A stretch of 64,000 bases of DNA from Bryobacteraceae bacterium (GTDB lineage: Bacteria > Acidobacteriota > Terriglobia > Bryobacterales > Bryobacteraceae), in contig JAHDVK010000007.1 of the NCBI GenBank assembly GCA_023384675.1, positions 186,001 through 250,000 on the forward strand, read 5' to 3'. The notes under the pieces are model-generated. The model worked only from the letters and a program-made list of their open reading frames with translations, ran no database searches and was not told the origin of the DNA. The translations under genes were made by a program, and so were the position numbers. Position 1 is the stretch's first letter. Each line of letters begins with the position of its first letter. Shown one piece after another: positions 41,607 to 49,836 of this stretch.

Positions 41607-42310
41607 AGCTTGAACCGCTAGCCGGTCAAGAAAAGAAAAATGGTTCCAAGTGACCCTCGAACTCAGCTCGCCCTCCAGCCGGCATGCCCGGCTTGAGCAT
41701 GGCAATCGCATCCCGGCGGGGCGTTTCTCCTTCCGCGCTCCCCCTGAAAGCTATTTCTGCCCTCAGGCTTCAACGCGCGACCGGTACGCCAGCTCGCCCG
41801 TGCGATCGCGGCTGGAAGCTCGCCGTGGACTTTCGCTCCGCCACCCTGACTGGCTCGTTACCTCACCAGCCAATGCGGCCTCAATGCTCCTGTCCTGCGG
41901 CTTCACTTCCCTGGCGCTGGAACCTCCCGCCCGGTCCGCCTAACCCTGTTGCCTCAGCCGTTTGCGCTTATGGGCCGGGGCCTTCTGCGGATTAAACCCG
42001 TTGCCGGATGCCTTCCTGCGCCACTCCCAGTAGTCTCTACCACCACCGGCACTCCCCTCCAGGGCTACCCCCTCGGGATCAAATGCGCCAAGCGGCGTGG
42101 GCTTCCAGGAAGCCGACCGTCCGATTCGCCCGATCTCCCTTCGCTCCCCCCAAGCCGGCTTGCTATTTACTGCCCTGCCTGAGGATCATCGTTCCGGGTC
42201 CGCTACGTCTCGTCCGGCTCGCTGTTCCGTGAACCTCTTGGAACCAACCCCAATATGCCTTAGGCCCCAAAGGAAGTCAACAAAAAACGACAATTCCATG
42301 ACCGATCTCC

Positions 42311-42359
42311 ACAACCTTTATTTCCTTTGCCGACAACACATTGAGAACATAAGGTTGTG
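42311..42359. promoter_or_regulatory. Inverted repeat in the AT-rich region before the isomerase-like gene
   Basis: ACAACCTT (42311-42318) and AAGGTTGT (42352-42359) are perfect complements 33 nt apart in an AT-rich region that differs strongly from the rest of the window. They lie about 95 nt before the ATG at 42452, a position fitting an operator or leader structure. Confidence 0.35.
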
Positions 42360-42451
42360 AAAGTATTGTGAATAAATCAATAATGAGATAAATTGTTTTG
42401 GCAACTCCGCAGCCCGGCGGACTGATATATGATGGTGTCCGAGTCATCGCC

Positions 42452-43690
42452 ATGAAACCCATACCCCAAGCCGACCACTTCCCACTCATCCAACGGCTCA
42501 CTCAGGCCTGCGGCGGGTCCTACCGCCCCGAACAGCGCCGCCGCTACTTCATTACCGGCCCCCAGTGGGCCGCCGCTTATGAAGGCCAGGCGGTGTTTCA
42601 TGCCCCAACCCGGCCCCCCATCGGCTTCGAAGACGTCATCCGCCGCTTCGCCGAAATCGGCATCGGCTACTGGTGTACGCACGACACCGACGTCATCCCC
42701 TACGACGCCCTCTTCCAGGACCGTCAATGGGAAATTACCGGAAAAATAAAGGAATCTCTCGACGCCAACGGGCTCAAATGCTCCATGGTCACCACCGAGA
42801 CCTTCCATCACCCCGTTTTCGCCGCCGGCCCGGCCGCCGAAGCGCCCGCCATCCGCGAGTACGCCAAACGCCGCCTCGCCAATACCGTCGAGATCGGCCA
42901 CACCCTCGGCGCCCAGTTCGCCGTCTATTGGCCCGGTACTCTCGGCTACCAGGTCCAGGGCGCCGTCGAAGAAACGCAAACCCTGCAATGGTACGCCGAA
43001 GGCCTCAACCACGCCTGTGAAACCGACATCGCCGTGGCGGCCAGACACAACCGGCCCACCCTCAAGCACTGCCTCGAAGCCAAACCCTTCGAACCCGCCG
43101 CCGAAATCCTTCTGCCCACCTCCGACGCCATGCTCGCCTTCATCTCCTCGGGCCTGCTCAAGCATCCGGACATGGTCGGCCTGAACCCCGAATACCTGCA
43201 TGAACTCATGTGGGGCGCCGCGCCGCGCGCCGCTCTCGCCCGCGCCCTGGTCTGCGGCAAGCTCTTCCATTTCGACATCAACGACGGCTACCGCCTGAAG
43301 CACGACGTGGACATCGGCATCGGCCTCATCAACCCCCTCGACTGGCTCTGCGTCCTCGTCCTGCTCCGCAGCCACGGCTACGCGGGACCCTTCAACCTCG
43401 ACTACAAGCCCCCTCGCACAACCTCGCAGGAAGGCGTCTTCGCCGTCAGCTTCCCCACCGCCGTCGACCGCTTCATCACCCTGTGGGAAATGGCCGGCGA
43501 AGTCATCTCCGACTCCGTCATCAAGGACGCCACCGAAGCCCTCAAAGCCGGCGGCGAACCCGAGGATCCCTCCAGCGCCCAGTCCGTTTTCGAGGCGCAG
43601 CGCGAATTGCTCACCCTGCACGAACTCATCGCGCACCGCCTGTTCCAGATCCTCATCGGCCAGCATCGCGGACGGACTTTCTCCATCTGA
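42452..43690 (+). CDS. Xylose-isomerase-like TIM-barrel protein
   Basis: 412 aa from the ATG at 42452. The metal-binding residues of xylose isomerases can be traced: His/Asp in WCTHDTDVIPYD, Glu in CLEAKPFEPAAEILLPT, Glu and His in GLNPEYLHELMWG, Asp in KLFHFDINDG, the Asp pair in KHDVDIGIGLINP, and Asp in FNLDYKPPRT. So a two-metal aldose-ketose isomerase site is plausible. No xylulokinase or other pentose gene is adjacent. Sequence between motifs is divergent from standard XylA, so the sugar may differ. It is followed by a small DUF2905 membrane protein 4 nt downstream. Confidence 0.8.
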   Translation: MKPIPQADHFPLIQRLTQACGGSYRPEQRRRYFITGPQWAAAYEGQAVFHAPTRPPIGFEDVIRRFAEIGIGYWCTHDTDVIPYDALFQDRQWEITGKIKESLDANGLKCSMVTTETFHHPVFAAGPAAEAPAIREYAKRRLANTVEIGHTLGAQFAVYWPGTLGYQVQGAVEETQTLQWYAEGLNHACETDIAVAARHNRPTLKHCLEAKPFEPAAEILLPTSDAMLAFISSGLLKHPDMVGLNPEYLHELMWGAAPRAALARALVCGKLFHFDINDGYRLKHDVDIGIGLINPLDWLCVLVLLRSHGYAGPFNLDYKPPRTTSQEGVFAVSFPTAVDRFITLWEMAGEVISDSVIKDATEALKAGGEPEDPSSAQSVFEAQRELLTLHELIAHRLFQILIGQHRGRTFSI

Positions 43691-43694
43691 CCTC

Positions 43695-43910
43695 ATGAGC
43701 GCGGGCCGGTCATTGATGGTCCTCGGAGGCCTGCTTTTCCTCGCAGGCCTCCTGTTGACCTTCGCCGGCCGCCTCCCCTTCAAACCGGGCCACCTGCCGG
43801 GCGACATCGTCATCCGCACGAAATCCGGCGTCTTCTACCTCCCAATCGTCACCTGCCTGCTCGCCAGCCTGGTGCTCTCGCTGCTCTTCGCGCTCTTCCG
43901 CCGCCGCTGA
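43695..43910 (+). CDS. DUF2905 small membrane protein
   Basis: 71 aa, two TM helices: RSLMVLGGLLFLAGLLLTFA and PIVTCLLASLVLSLLFALF. The loop LPFKPGHLPGDIVIRTKSGV is the conserved DUF2905 signature (GxLPGDI). Length matches the family. Function is unknown. It starts 4 nt after the isomerase-like stop, so the two are probably cotranscribed. Confidence 0.85.
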   Translation: MSAGRSLMVLGGLLFLAGLLLTFAGRLPFKPGHLPGDIVIRTKSGVFYLPIVTCLLASLVLSLLFALFRRR

Positions 43911-43964
43911 CGGGTGCGGGAAAAAACCAAACGCTTCTCGCTCCCCGCCCGCAACGGCTAGCTC

Positions 43965-44029
43965 CACCTGACGGTGGAGGCTCATAACCAGCTTGTTTTC
44001 AGCATTATATGAGCCTCCACCGTCAGGTG
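43965..44029. repeat. Perfect 22-bp inverted repeat with internal hairpins (REP-like doublet)
   Basis: 43965-43986 and 44008-44029 are perfect reverse complements separated by 21 nt. Each arm contains its own small palindrome (CCACC-TGAC-GGTGG type), so the unit could fold as one long stem or as two small hairpins, as REP/BIME elements do. It sits between two rightward genes and could also act as a transcription barrier. I saw no other copy in this window. Confidence 0.7.
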
Positions 44030-44116
44030 CAGATCGAAGCTTGGTTGCTACGTCGAAGATCGCTTCACCCTACCTGACTCTTGCGCTAATCTGAAGGGTC
44101 CACGAACACTTCCGCC

Positions 44117-45406
44117 ATGCGCCCCCTCTGCCTTCTGCTGCTCTGCGCCGCCGCTTTATCAGCCGCGGACTTCCGTGCCGGCGCCGCCCGCCGCGACATC
44201 ACCCCGCGTGAACCCGTCCCGATGTGGGGCTACGGCGACCGCCGCGACGCCCTCTCGCAAGGCACGCTCGACCCCCTCTACGCCGACGCACTCGTCCTCG
44301 ACGCCGGCGGCACAAAACTCGCCATCGTCGGGCTCGACCTCGGCCGCGCCCCGGCCGAACCTTCGCTGCTGCGCATCCGCGCACGCATCCTGAAAGACGC
44401 CGGCATCGCCCATTCCTTCATCGCGGGCTCGCACACCCACCACGGCCCCGTACTCGAGTTCACCGATGTGGAAGGCAAAGGCAAGGGCCGCTTCGACGCC
44501 ACCCTGCGCTATTACCGCGAAATGGAACAGGCCATCGCCGAAGCCGTCATCGAAGCCGACAGCCGCCTTGAACCCGTCCATCTCGCCGCGGGCTCAGTCG
44601 AACTCGATGGCTTCAATTCCAACCGCCATTCGAAACTCGAACCCAAACCGCGCGACAAGACCCTCAGCGTGCTGCGCCTCGACACCGCGGCCGGCAAGCC
44701 GCTCGCCGTGCTCGTGAACTGGGCCGCGCATCCCACTTCGATTCCTTCGAAGACGATGCAGTTCTCCGCCGACTACGTCGGTGCGCTCAAGCAGCGGATC
44801 AGCGAAGCGATGGGCGCCGCCCCGGTCTTCATTCAAGGCGCCGCGGGCGACCTCAGCACCAGTCGCGGCGGCAGGGACTTCCGCACCTACGGCGCTGCCC
44901 TCGGCGCCGAAGCCGTGAAACTCGCCCAATCCCTCGCGCCGAAACCCCCTGAAAAGCCCAGCCTGCAGATGAAGGAGGACCGCCCGCGCTTCACCCCGCG
45001 CGTCAATCTGAAGCATCCCTTCACGCGCATGATCTACGAACAGGCCTTCTTCCCCGAACTCGTCCGCAACTACGAAGACGAATACGAGAATGGCGTCCGC
45101 CCCTGGCTCACCGTCGCTTTAATGAACGGCGACATCGCCTTCGTCGGCGCCTCCGGCGAGTTCTTCTCCGATCATGCCAACCGCCTGCGCCAGCGCGCCC
45201 GCGTGGCGCACCTGTTCTTCTTCGGCTACTGCAACGGCTACCACCAGTACTTCCCCACGATTGAAGGCGCCGCCGAAGGCGGCTACGGAGCGGACGAGCA
45301 GGTCGCCATCGCCGAAGTAGGCGCGGGCGAGCAAATCATGAACACCGCCCTCGTCTGGCTCTACCAGATGCAAGGCCGCTTGCGCGTGCCCGCGGAAACA
45401 CGATAG
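44117..45406 (+). CDS. Neutral/alkaline ceramidase N-terminal-domain protein
   Basis: 429 aa with a signal peptide (MRPLCLLLLCAAALSAADFR). The zinc/active-site blocks of neutral ceramidases appear: FIAGSHTHHGPVLEF, LVNWAAHPTSIPS and PVFIQGAAGDLSTSRGG with the conserved GDxS region. Neutral ceramidases hydrolyse the N-acyl bond of ceramide; bacterial homologues of this short form lack the C-terminal Ig domain and may act on other amides or lipids. The protein is likely periplasmic. Next to it, on the opposite strand, lie the lipoprotein and FAD-fusion genes. Substrate not established. Confidence 0.8.
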   Translation: MRPLCLLLLCAAALSAADFRAGAARRDITPREPVPMWGYGDRRDALSQGTLDPLYADALVLDAGGTKLAIVGLDLGRAPAEPSLLRIRARILKDAGIAHSFIAGSHTHHGPVLEFTDVEGKGKGRFDATLRYYREMEQAIAEAVIEADSRLEPVHLAAGSVELDGFNSNRHSKLEPKPRDKTLSVLRLDTAAGKPLAVLVNWAAHPTSIPSKTMQFSADYVGALKQRISEAMGAAPVFIQGAAGDLSTSRGGRDFRTYGAALGAEAVKLAQSLAPKPPEKPSLQMKEDRPRFTPRVNLKHPFTRMIYEQAFFPELVRNYEDEYENGVRPWLTVALMNGDIAFVGASGEFFSDHANRLRQRARVAHLFFFGYCNGYHQYFPTIEGAAEGGYGADEQVAIAEVGAGEQIMNTALVWLYQMQGRLRVPAETR

Positions 45407-45419
45407 CCGCCCGTCGGCC

Positions 45420-46781
45420 CTATTCCGTCTCCAGAATCGCGAGCGTGCGCATCACTTCGATGTCCACGCCCCAGCCCTCCTCCACGCGATAGGGCTCCAA
45501 CTCCTTCACCTGCCCGTCCGGCAGATGGAGCCGCGCTTTGCTGAACCGCCCCGGAAGCCAGACGGTGATCGATTCGGCCTGATAGTCGGTGTAGTTCACC
45601 AGGAAGAGCACGCGGCGGTTGCTGTCCGGTTCGCCCGCCAGGTGGGACAGCACCCCGGGAGCGTTGAAGACGCGCGCGCCGAGGTTGCGCCGCCCGATCG
45701 CGCGGGTGACGCGCTGCCAAACCGCATCCAACTGGTCGTGGTCGCGCTTTTCCAGCTTGTCGAGGGAGAGTTGGAAGCCCGGCATGGCGGGAAAGCGGAA
45801 ATCGGCCGGAGGCGCGATCACCGTATTGCCGGCGCTCTCGAATTCCTTCAGCAGCGCGCGCCCTGTGGCGGGCACGGAGGCCGGTTCGATATCCACGACG
45901 ACGCGCGTGCCGGCGAGTTGTTCCGCTTTCAACAGCCGCGTGGGGATGGGCCGTGCGGGGGTGTGGCGCGCGCCGATCATATCGAGCAGCCCGCCGGAGA
46001 TCAGCGCGCCGCTGGCGGTGTCCTGGACCACGGCGAGGGTACCCGCTGGAGGCAGGCGGGTCCAGGCGCGATTCCGCTCGAAGAAATCGAGCGCGGCCCC
46101 CAGCGTCCGCCAGTCGGTTAGTGCGCGCGATTCGCGCGCGAGCAAGCGCCGGGTGAAGTCCACATCGAGCGCCACCACCCAGCGCGCGCCCGCCACGGCC
46201 GCATCGGCCACCGCCATCACGTAGCGCTCCACGCGCAGCGGTTCGTTCTCCGGCGGGTGGTAACCGATCCAGACCTCGGCGTTCGAGGCCGCGCGCACGA
46301 AGCGCAGGAATCCGCCGTTGGTATTGATCCAGGGCGCACCCGTCGGGCCGGCCTGAACGGTGTCATCTTCCACCGCGCGAATGCCGGGCCACGCGCCCTG
46401 GTAGGTGCCGGTCACCCCTGCCGCCGCGCCTTCGAGCCGCAGCTTGGACCGGCTGGTCAGCACCGCCAAAGGAAGTTGCCCGGCGTAGGCGCCCAAGGCC
46501 GCGTCCTCGAAATCGCCTTCCAGTACCAGCCCTTCCAGACCGGCGCTCCGGGCCTGCTCGATTGTCTGCGCCGCATCGGCTCCCTCGCGGACCACGCCCA
46601 GCGGTGCGATGCCCGCCGCGCGCGCCGCTTTCGAGAAGGCGGCGGACCACGCCGGGGCCTCGAGCAGGACGCAGTTGATCGGCGTTTCCTTGAGCAGCGC
46701 GACGCTGGCCGGATCGTTGGTGGACCAGCGCGCCGGGACGCAGCCCGAGAGGTTCGCCAGCAGCAGAAACGCGGCCAGCAT
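45420..46781 (-). CDS. Lipoprotein of unknown function coupled to the FAD fusion protein
   Basis: 453 aa. The N-terminus MLAAFLLLANLSGCVPARWS contains a lipobox (LSGC), so it is a probable lipoprotein. The middle looks like an alpha/beta barrel: AGLEGLVLEGDFEDAALGAY, ARWVVALDVDFTRRLLARES and TRVVVDIEPASVPATGR. The C-terminal 80 residues are beta-sandwich like (SITVWLPGRFSKARLHLPDG). This arrangement resembles putative glycoside hydrolase-type proteins, but no catalytic pair is recognised. The ATG at 46781 shares its A with the TGA of the upstream gene (TGATG), implying translational coupling with the FAD protein; a GTG one codon earlier is also possible. Confidence 0.65.
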   Translation of the reverse strand: MLAAFLLLANLSGCVPARWSTNDPASVALLKETPINCVLLEAPAWSAAFSKAARAAGIAPLGVVREGADAAQTIEQARSAGLEGLVLEGDFEDAALGAYAGQLPLAVLTSRSKLRLEGAAAGVTGTYQGAWPGIRAVEDDTVQAGPTGAPWINTNGGFLRFVRAASNAEVWIGYHPPENEPLRVERYVMAVADAAVAGARWVVALDVDFTRRLLARESRALTDWRTLGAALDFFERNRAWTRLPPAGTLAVVQDTASGALISGGLLDMIGARHTPARPIPTRLLKAEQLAGTRVVVDIEPASVPATGRALLKEFESAGNTVIAPPADFRFPAMPGFQLSLDKLEKRDHDQLDAVWQRVTRAIGRRNLGARVFNAPGVLSHLAGEPDSNRRVLFLVNYTDYQAESITVWLPGRFSKARLHLPDGQVKELEPYRVEEGWGVDIEVMRTLAILETE

Positions 46782-49774
46782 CACTGCGGCTGCCGGACCT
46801 GCGACTCTTCGAGCACGGCCTGGGCGTGCCGCGCGAGGTGGCCGCGCAGGTCGCTCGTGTAGCGTTCGAGGATTGCGCGTCCGATGCCGTCTTTGTCTCC
46901 GCAGCGCAGCAGGGCGCGCGCCAGCGCGAGTTCGCGGATCGAAAGGCCGCGGGTGTGGGTCTCTTTGGTATCGAGCCCGGAGAGCTTGCCGGCCTTGCCG
47001 ACGTCATCCATGATCCAGCCGGTCATCTCCTGCTTGGCGAGCAGGCGCGCGATCGGTTCGGCCGCTTCCGTGCCGCCGATCATCTCGAGCGCCAGCGCGA
47101 CCGCGCGGTGGTGGGAGAATTCGGCCTCAGGCGTCAGTTGATCGAGCTTCCGCAGGATCGCGGGCAGCGCCCGCTTGTCGCGCGTGCGGCCCAGCGCCAC
47201 GATGTAGCGGTCCACGGGGCTGAGCGCCCCGCCGAACTGGCCCATGCCGGTGTAGCGCCAGCCTTCGTCCCACGGCTGCGCGTCGAGAGCCGAGGTGATC
47301 GTGTCCACGCCGGTGGCGTCGCCGAGCACGGCCAGGATCATGGCGTAGGTGAGCTTGTCCTTGTCGTCCTTCGCCTGCCGGTAGGCGTCGCGCAGCAGCG
47401 GCGAGGCCTCCTCGGGGTGGCTCAGGATCACCGCCGCGTTCTTGTGGTCCTTCAGGTAGTCCTTCACCGCCTGGGCGATGCGATCCTTGGACAGCGGGAA
47501 CGAATCGGTGTCGGTCAAGGCGCGTTTCGGCACGATCTCCATTTTGACCAGCTCTTTTTGCAGCGCCTTCACGTCCACCTGCCGCGGCGTCTTGTTCTCG
47601 CGCGCGGCCCTTGCCGCCGCCAGGCCCATCGCGTAGCCGTGGTTCTGGATATCGGGCTGCATGCGCATGAGCGGCAGGGCGTCGCGGTGGACGCTCATGC
47701 CCAGGCCGATGGTGAGAATTCCCTCGAGGTCCTTCGGCAGGAAGATGCGGTAAGGCACATCCACGGGGAAGCCCTGTTTTTCGGGGTGTTCGAGCAGGAA
47801 ATAGGGGTCCACCGTGTAGCCGTGGGTATCGAAATTCGAATAGGCCAGGGCGATGGTGTCGGGGTAGGTGCGCTCGAGCATCTGGTCGAGAATCGACATC
47901 TCGAAGTCGCCCACAATGCGGCGCCGCTCGCGGCTGTCGATCAACTGCCCCATGTCGAACTGCGTCGAGTACTTGCCCTTCGCATAGACCAGCATGTGCC
48001 ACGTATCGACGGCGTCGGTTTCGTCCGTGATTGTGAAATCGGTGTTGGTATAGCCCGAGCCGAGGTTGATCGAAGGCAGCCCGGTGCCTTGCACGGCCAG
48101 CTCCGCCGCGCCGCTGACCACCGTGGGCGCGCCCGCCGCCGCGGCGATGTCCGCGTTGCCGGTGGCGTCGATCACGGTCTTTGCGAGCACCACGCCGCGG
48201 CCCGCGGGTGTGGCGACCACCACGCCCTTCACGTGGCCTCCATCGACCAGGGCGCCCGCGCCCAGCACGCCGTACCAGACCTCCGCCCCGGCCTGGCGCA
48301 GCGTCCGCCGATACCATTCGGACTTGTGGAGCGGATCCCAATCGAAGCGCGGGTTATCGGTGGATTTCGAAGGAAAAGCGACGCCGGGCACTTCTTTCGT
48401 GAATCCGCCGCGGTAGCCCCACCAATAGCGCGCGATGCGCCCCATCGTGCCCACGCCGCCCAGCCCGTCGAGATACTCGGCCACCAGGACGCTGGCCCCG
48501 TTGCGCGCGGCGGCGATGCCCGCCGGCGCGCCACCCGTGCCGCCGCCGACGACAACGACGTCATAGGAACCCAGCACGGGCAAGGCGTGCGCCGGGTTGG
48601 GGAGGGTGGGCAAATCGCGGTCCACCGGCCTGAGCCCGCCCAAAACTTCCTTTACGTCGCCCTGCGCGGCGGGCTTGCCCGCGCGCACGGCCACCTGCAC
48701 TCCCTGGGGCGCGGCGGCATCCATGGCGTGCCGCGCGGCAGCCTCACCGATCCTCCGGCCGGCCTCCATCAGATGCACGGGCCTCATGAGCCTGGCGGCC
48801 TGTTCGCGGCTGACATCGGCGCTGCCGCTGAGTACGTAGAGATTCGGCGCGCCCTGGACCTGGAAGGCTTCGAGCGGCAAGGCCTCGATGCCGCGCCAGG
48901 CGCCGCTGGCCGATTGCACGCCCGCGACCGGGTCAGGGGGAATCTGGAAAAGCTCTTCGGCCGCGGCCTGCTGGCCCTCGTCAAAGGTCAGGTCGCGGGC
49001 GGACTGTTCCGCTTTGGCGAAGCTCTTGAAACCGCCATCGTCCATGGGGAGTTCCAGGGTGTATTCGATCACCGGAATGGTAGGCAAATCGGGTCCGCTG
49101 CGCGCTTTCAAGGTGCCGTCGCCGCGATAGGTCACGGGCAGTTTCCGCGCGGTCACGCCCCGGCCGGACTTCATCTGCCCGCCGATGACGTAACGCTGGA
49201 ACTTCTGCCTGCCGCCGGGATACGGCTGGAACTTTGCGCCTGCCATGCGCGCGACCCAGCCGCGGGCGGTGGCGTCGATCACCGCCGCCGCCTTCACCGC
49301 CTGCCTGCCGGAGCGGTTGGTGATCACCACGCCCGAGAGCCGTCCGTTGGCGTCGCGCAGGACGTCGGTGGCATAGGCGGTGAACAGATAGGGCACCTTG
49401 GCCCCCAGCAGCGCCTCGTCGAGGGTCTTCTTGACGTGCAGCGGCCGCACCGGATCGTAGGTGGGCGATTCGCCCCAGTCGGAAAAGACCTTCCGCGCCA
49501 GATCGCCTTCGGGTTTTTCATCCTTTTCGAGCCAAAGCCGCAAAGTGGCGGCCATATCCTCGCCGAGATAGGTTTTCGGCGCGGCAAGGAACACCTTTGC
49601 GCCGCGCTGCGCGGCGGCAACCGCCGCGGCGACCGCGCCGGTGGATCCCCCGACCACCACCACGTCCACCTCATGCACGACCGGGATCTCGCGGGGCGAC
49701 TGCAGCACCGCGGAGCCCTGTGCGAAGGCGAAAACGGGAACAAGGATGGATAAAAAGACGGGTCTCAGGCGCAT
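46781..49774 (-). CDS. Fused tandem FAD-dependent oxidoreductase with HEAT-like C-terminus
   Basis: 997 aa from the ATG at 49774, which has GGAG 7 nt upstream; a longer frame to 50176 precedes the signal peptide (MRLRPVFLSILVPVFAFAQG). Two Rossmann FAD motifs are present: VVVVGGSTGAVAAAVAAAQR (about 38) and YDVVVVGGGTGGAPAGIAAA (about 400). Each module has its own FAD_oxidored layout, the second with GLGGVGTMGR. Residues about 780-990 form repeated helices (LTYAMILAVLGDATGVDTIT, RAVALALEMIGGTEAAEPIA) of HEAT type. Fused pairs are unusual. It is exported and the first gene of a coupled pair with the lipoprotein. Substrate unknown; sugar or polyol oxidation is possible. Confidence 0.8.
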   Translation of the reverse strand: MRLRPVFLSILVPVFAFAQGSAVLQSPREIPVVHEVDVVVVGGSTGAVAAAVAAAQRGAKVFLAAPKTYLGEDMAATLRLWLEKDEKPEGDLARKVFSDWGESPTYDPVRPLHVKKTLDEALLGAKVPYLFTAYATDVLRDANGRLSGVVITNRSGRQAVKAAAVIDATARGWVARMAGAKFQPYPGGRQKFQRYVIGGQMKSGRGVTARKLPVTYRGDGTLKARSGPDLPTIPVIEYTLELPMDDGGFKSFAKAEQSARDLTFDEGQQAAAEELFQIPPDPVAGVQSASGAWRGIEALPLEAFQVQGAPNLYVLSGSADVSREQAARLMRPVHLMEAGRRIGEAAARHAMDAAAPQGVQVAVRAGKPAAQGDVKEVLGGLRPVDRDLPTLPNPAHALPVLGSYDVVVVGGGTGGAPAGIAAARNGASVLVAEYLDGLGGVGTMGRIARYWWGYRGGFTKEVPGVAFPSKSTDNPRFDWDPLHKSEWYRRTLRQAGAEVWYGVLGAGALVDGGHVKGVVVATPAGRGVVLAKTVIDATGNADIAAAAGAPTVVSGAAELAVQGTGLPSINLGSGYTNTDFTITDETDAVDTWHMLVYAKGKYSTQFDMGQLIDSRERRRIVGDFEMSILDQMLERTYPDTIALAYSNFDTHGYTVDPYFLLEHPEKQGFPVDVPYRIFLPKDLEGILTIGLGMSVHRDALPLMRMQPDIQNHGYAMGLAAARAARENKTPRQVDVKALQKELVKMEIVPKRALTDTDSFPLSKDRIAQAVKDYLKDHKNAAVILSHPEEASPLLRDAYRQAKDDKDKLTYAMILAVLGDATGVDTITSALDAQPWDEGWRYTGMGQFGGALSPVDRYIVALGRTRDKRALPAILRKLDQLTPEAEFSHHRAVALALEMIGGTEAAEPIARLLAKQEMTGWIMDDVGKAGKLSGLDTKETHTRGLSIRELALARALLRCGDKDGIGRAILERYTSDLRGHLARHAQAVLEESQVRQPQ

Positions 49775-49836
49775 GGTTTCGCTCCAAGGATGGGTTTTGA
49801 TGCCCCAAGCATATCGCACCCGGCGCGTGAGGAGAC

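Larger units (their letters stand above)
41543..42451. other. Unexplained 0.9-kb non-coding block, hairpin-rich
   Basis: No convincing gene in 909 nt. Overlapping open frames run in several phases on the plus strand (for instance near 41650-41943, 41949-42182 and 42097-42360) but their translations are Pro/Arg/Ser-rich with no ribosome-binding sites, and the reverse strand is interrupted by stops. Short stems are dense, including GGCTTC-CAG-GAAGCC (42100-42114) and a palindrome at 41595-41606. GC content is high to about 42250 and then drops sharply to an AT-rich stretch before the next gene. The block could be a structured RNA, a decayed intron or mobile element, or a repeat; not resolved. 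Confidence 0.5.

Noticed and set aside
41595-41629. Terminal inverted repeats of an insertion sequence
   Set aside because: The palindromes are not matched by a partner at the other end of the block, and there is no transposase frame or target duplication.
46826-49753. 975-codon plus-strand frame opposite the FAD fusion
   Set aside because: Gly/Arg/His-rich shadow without motifs.
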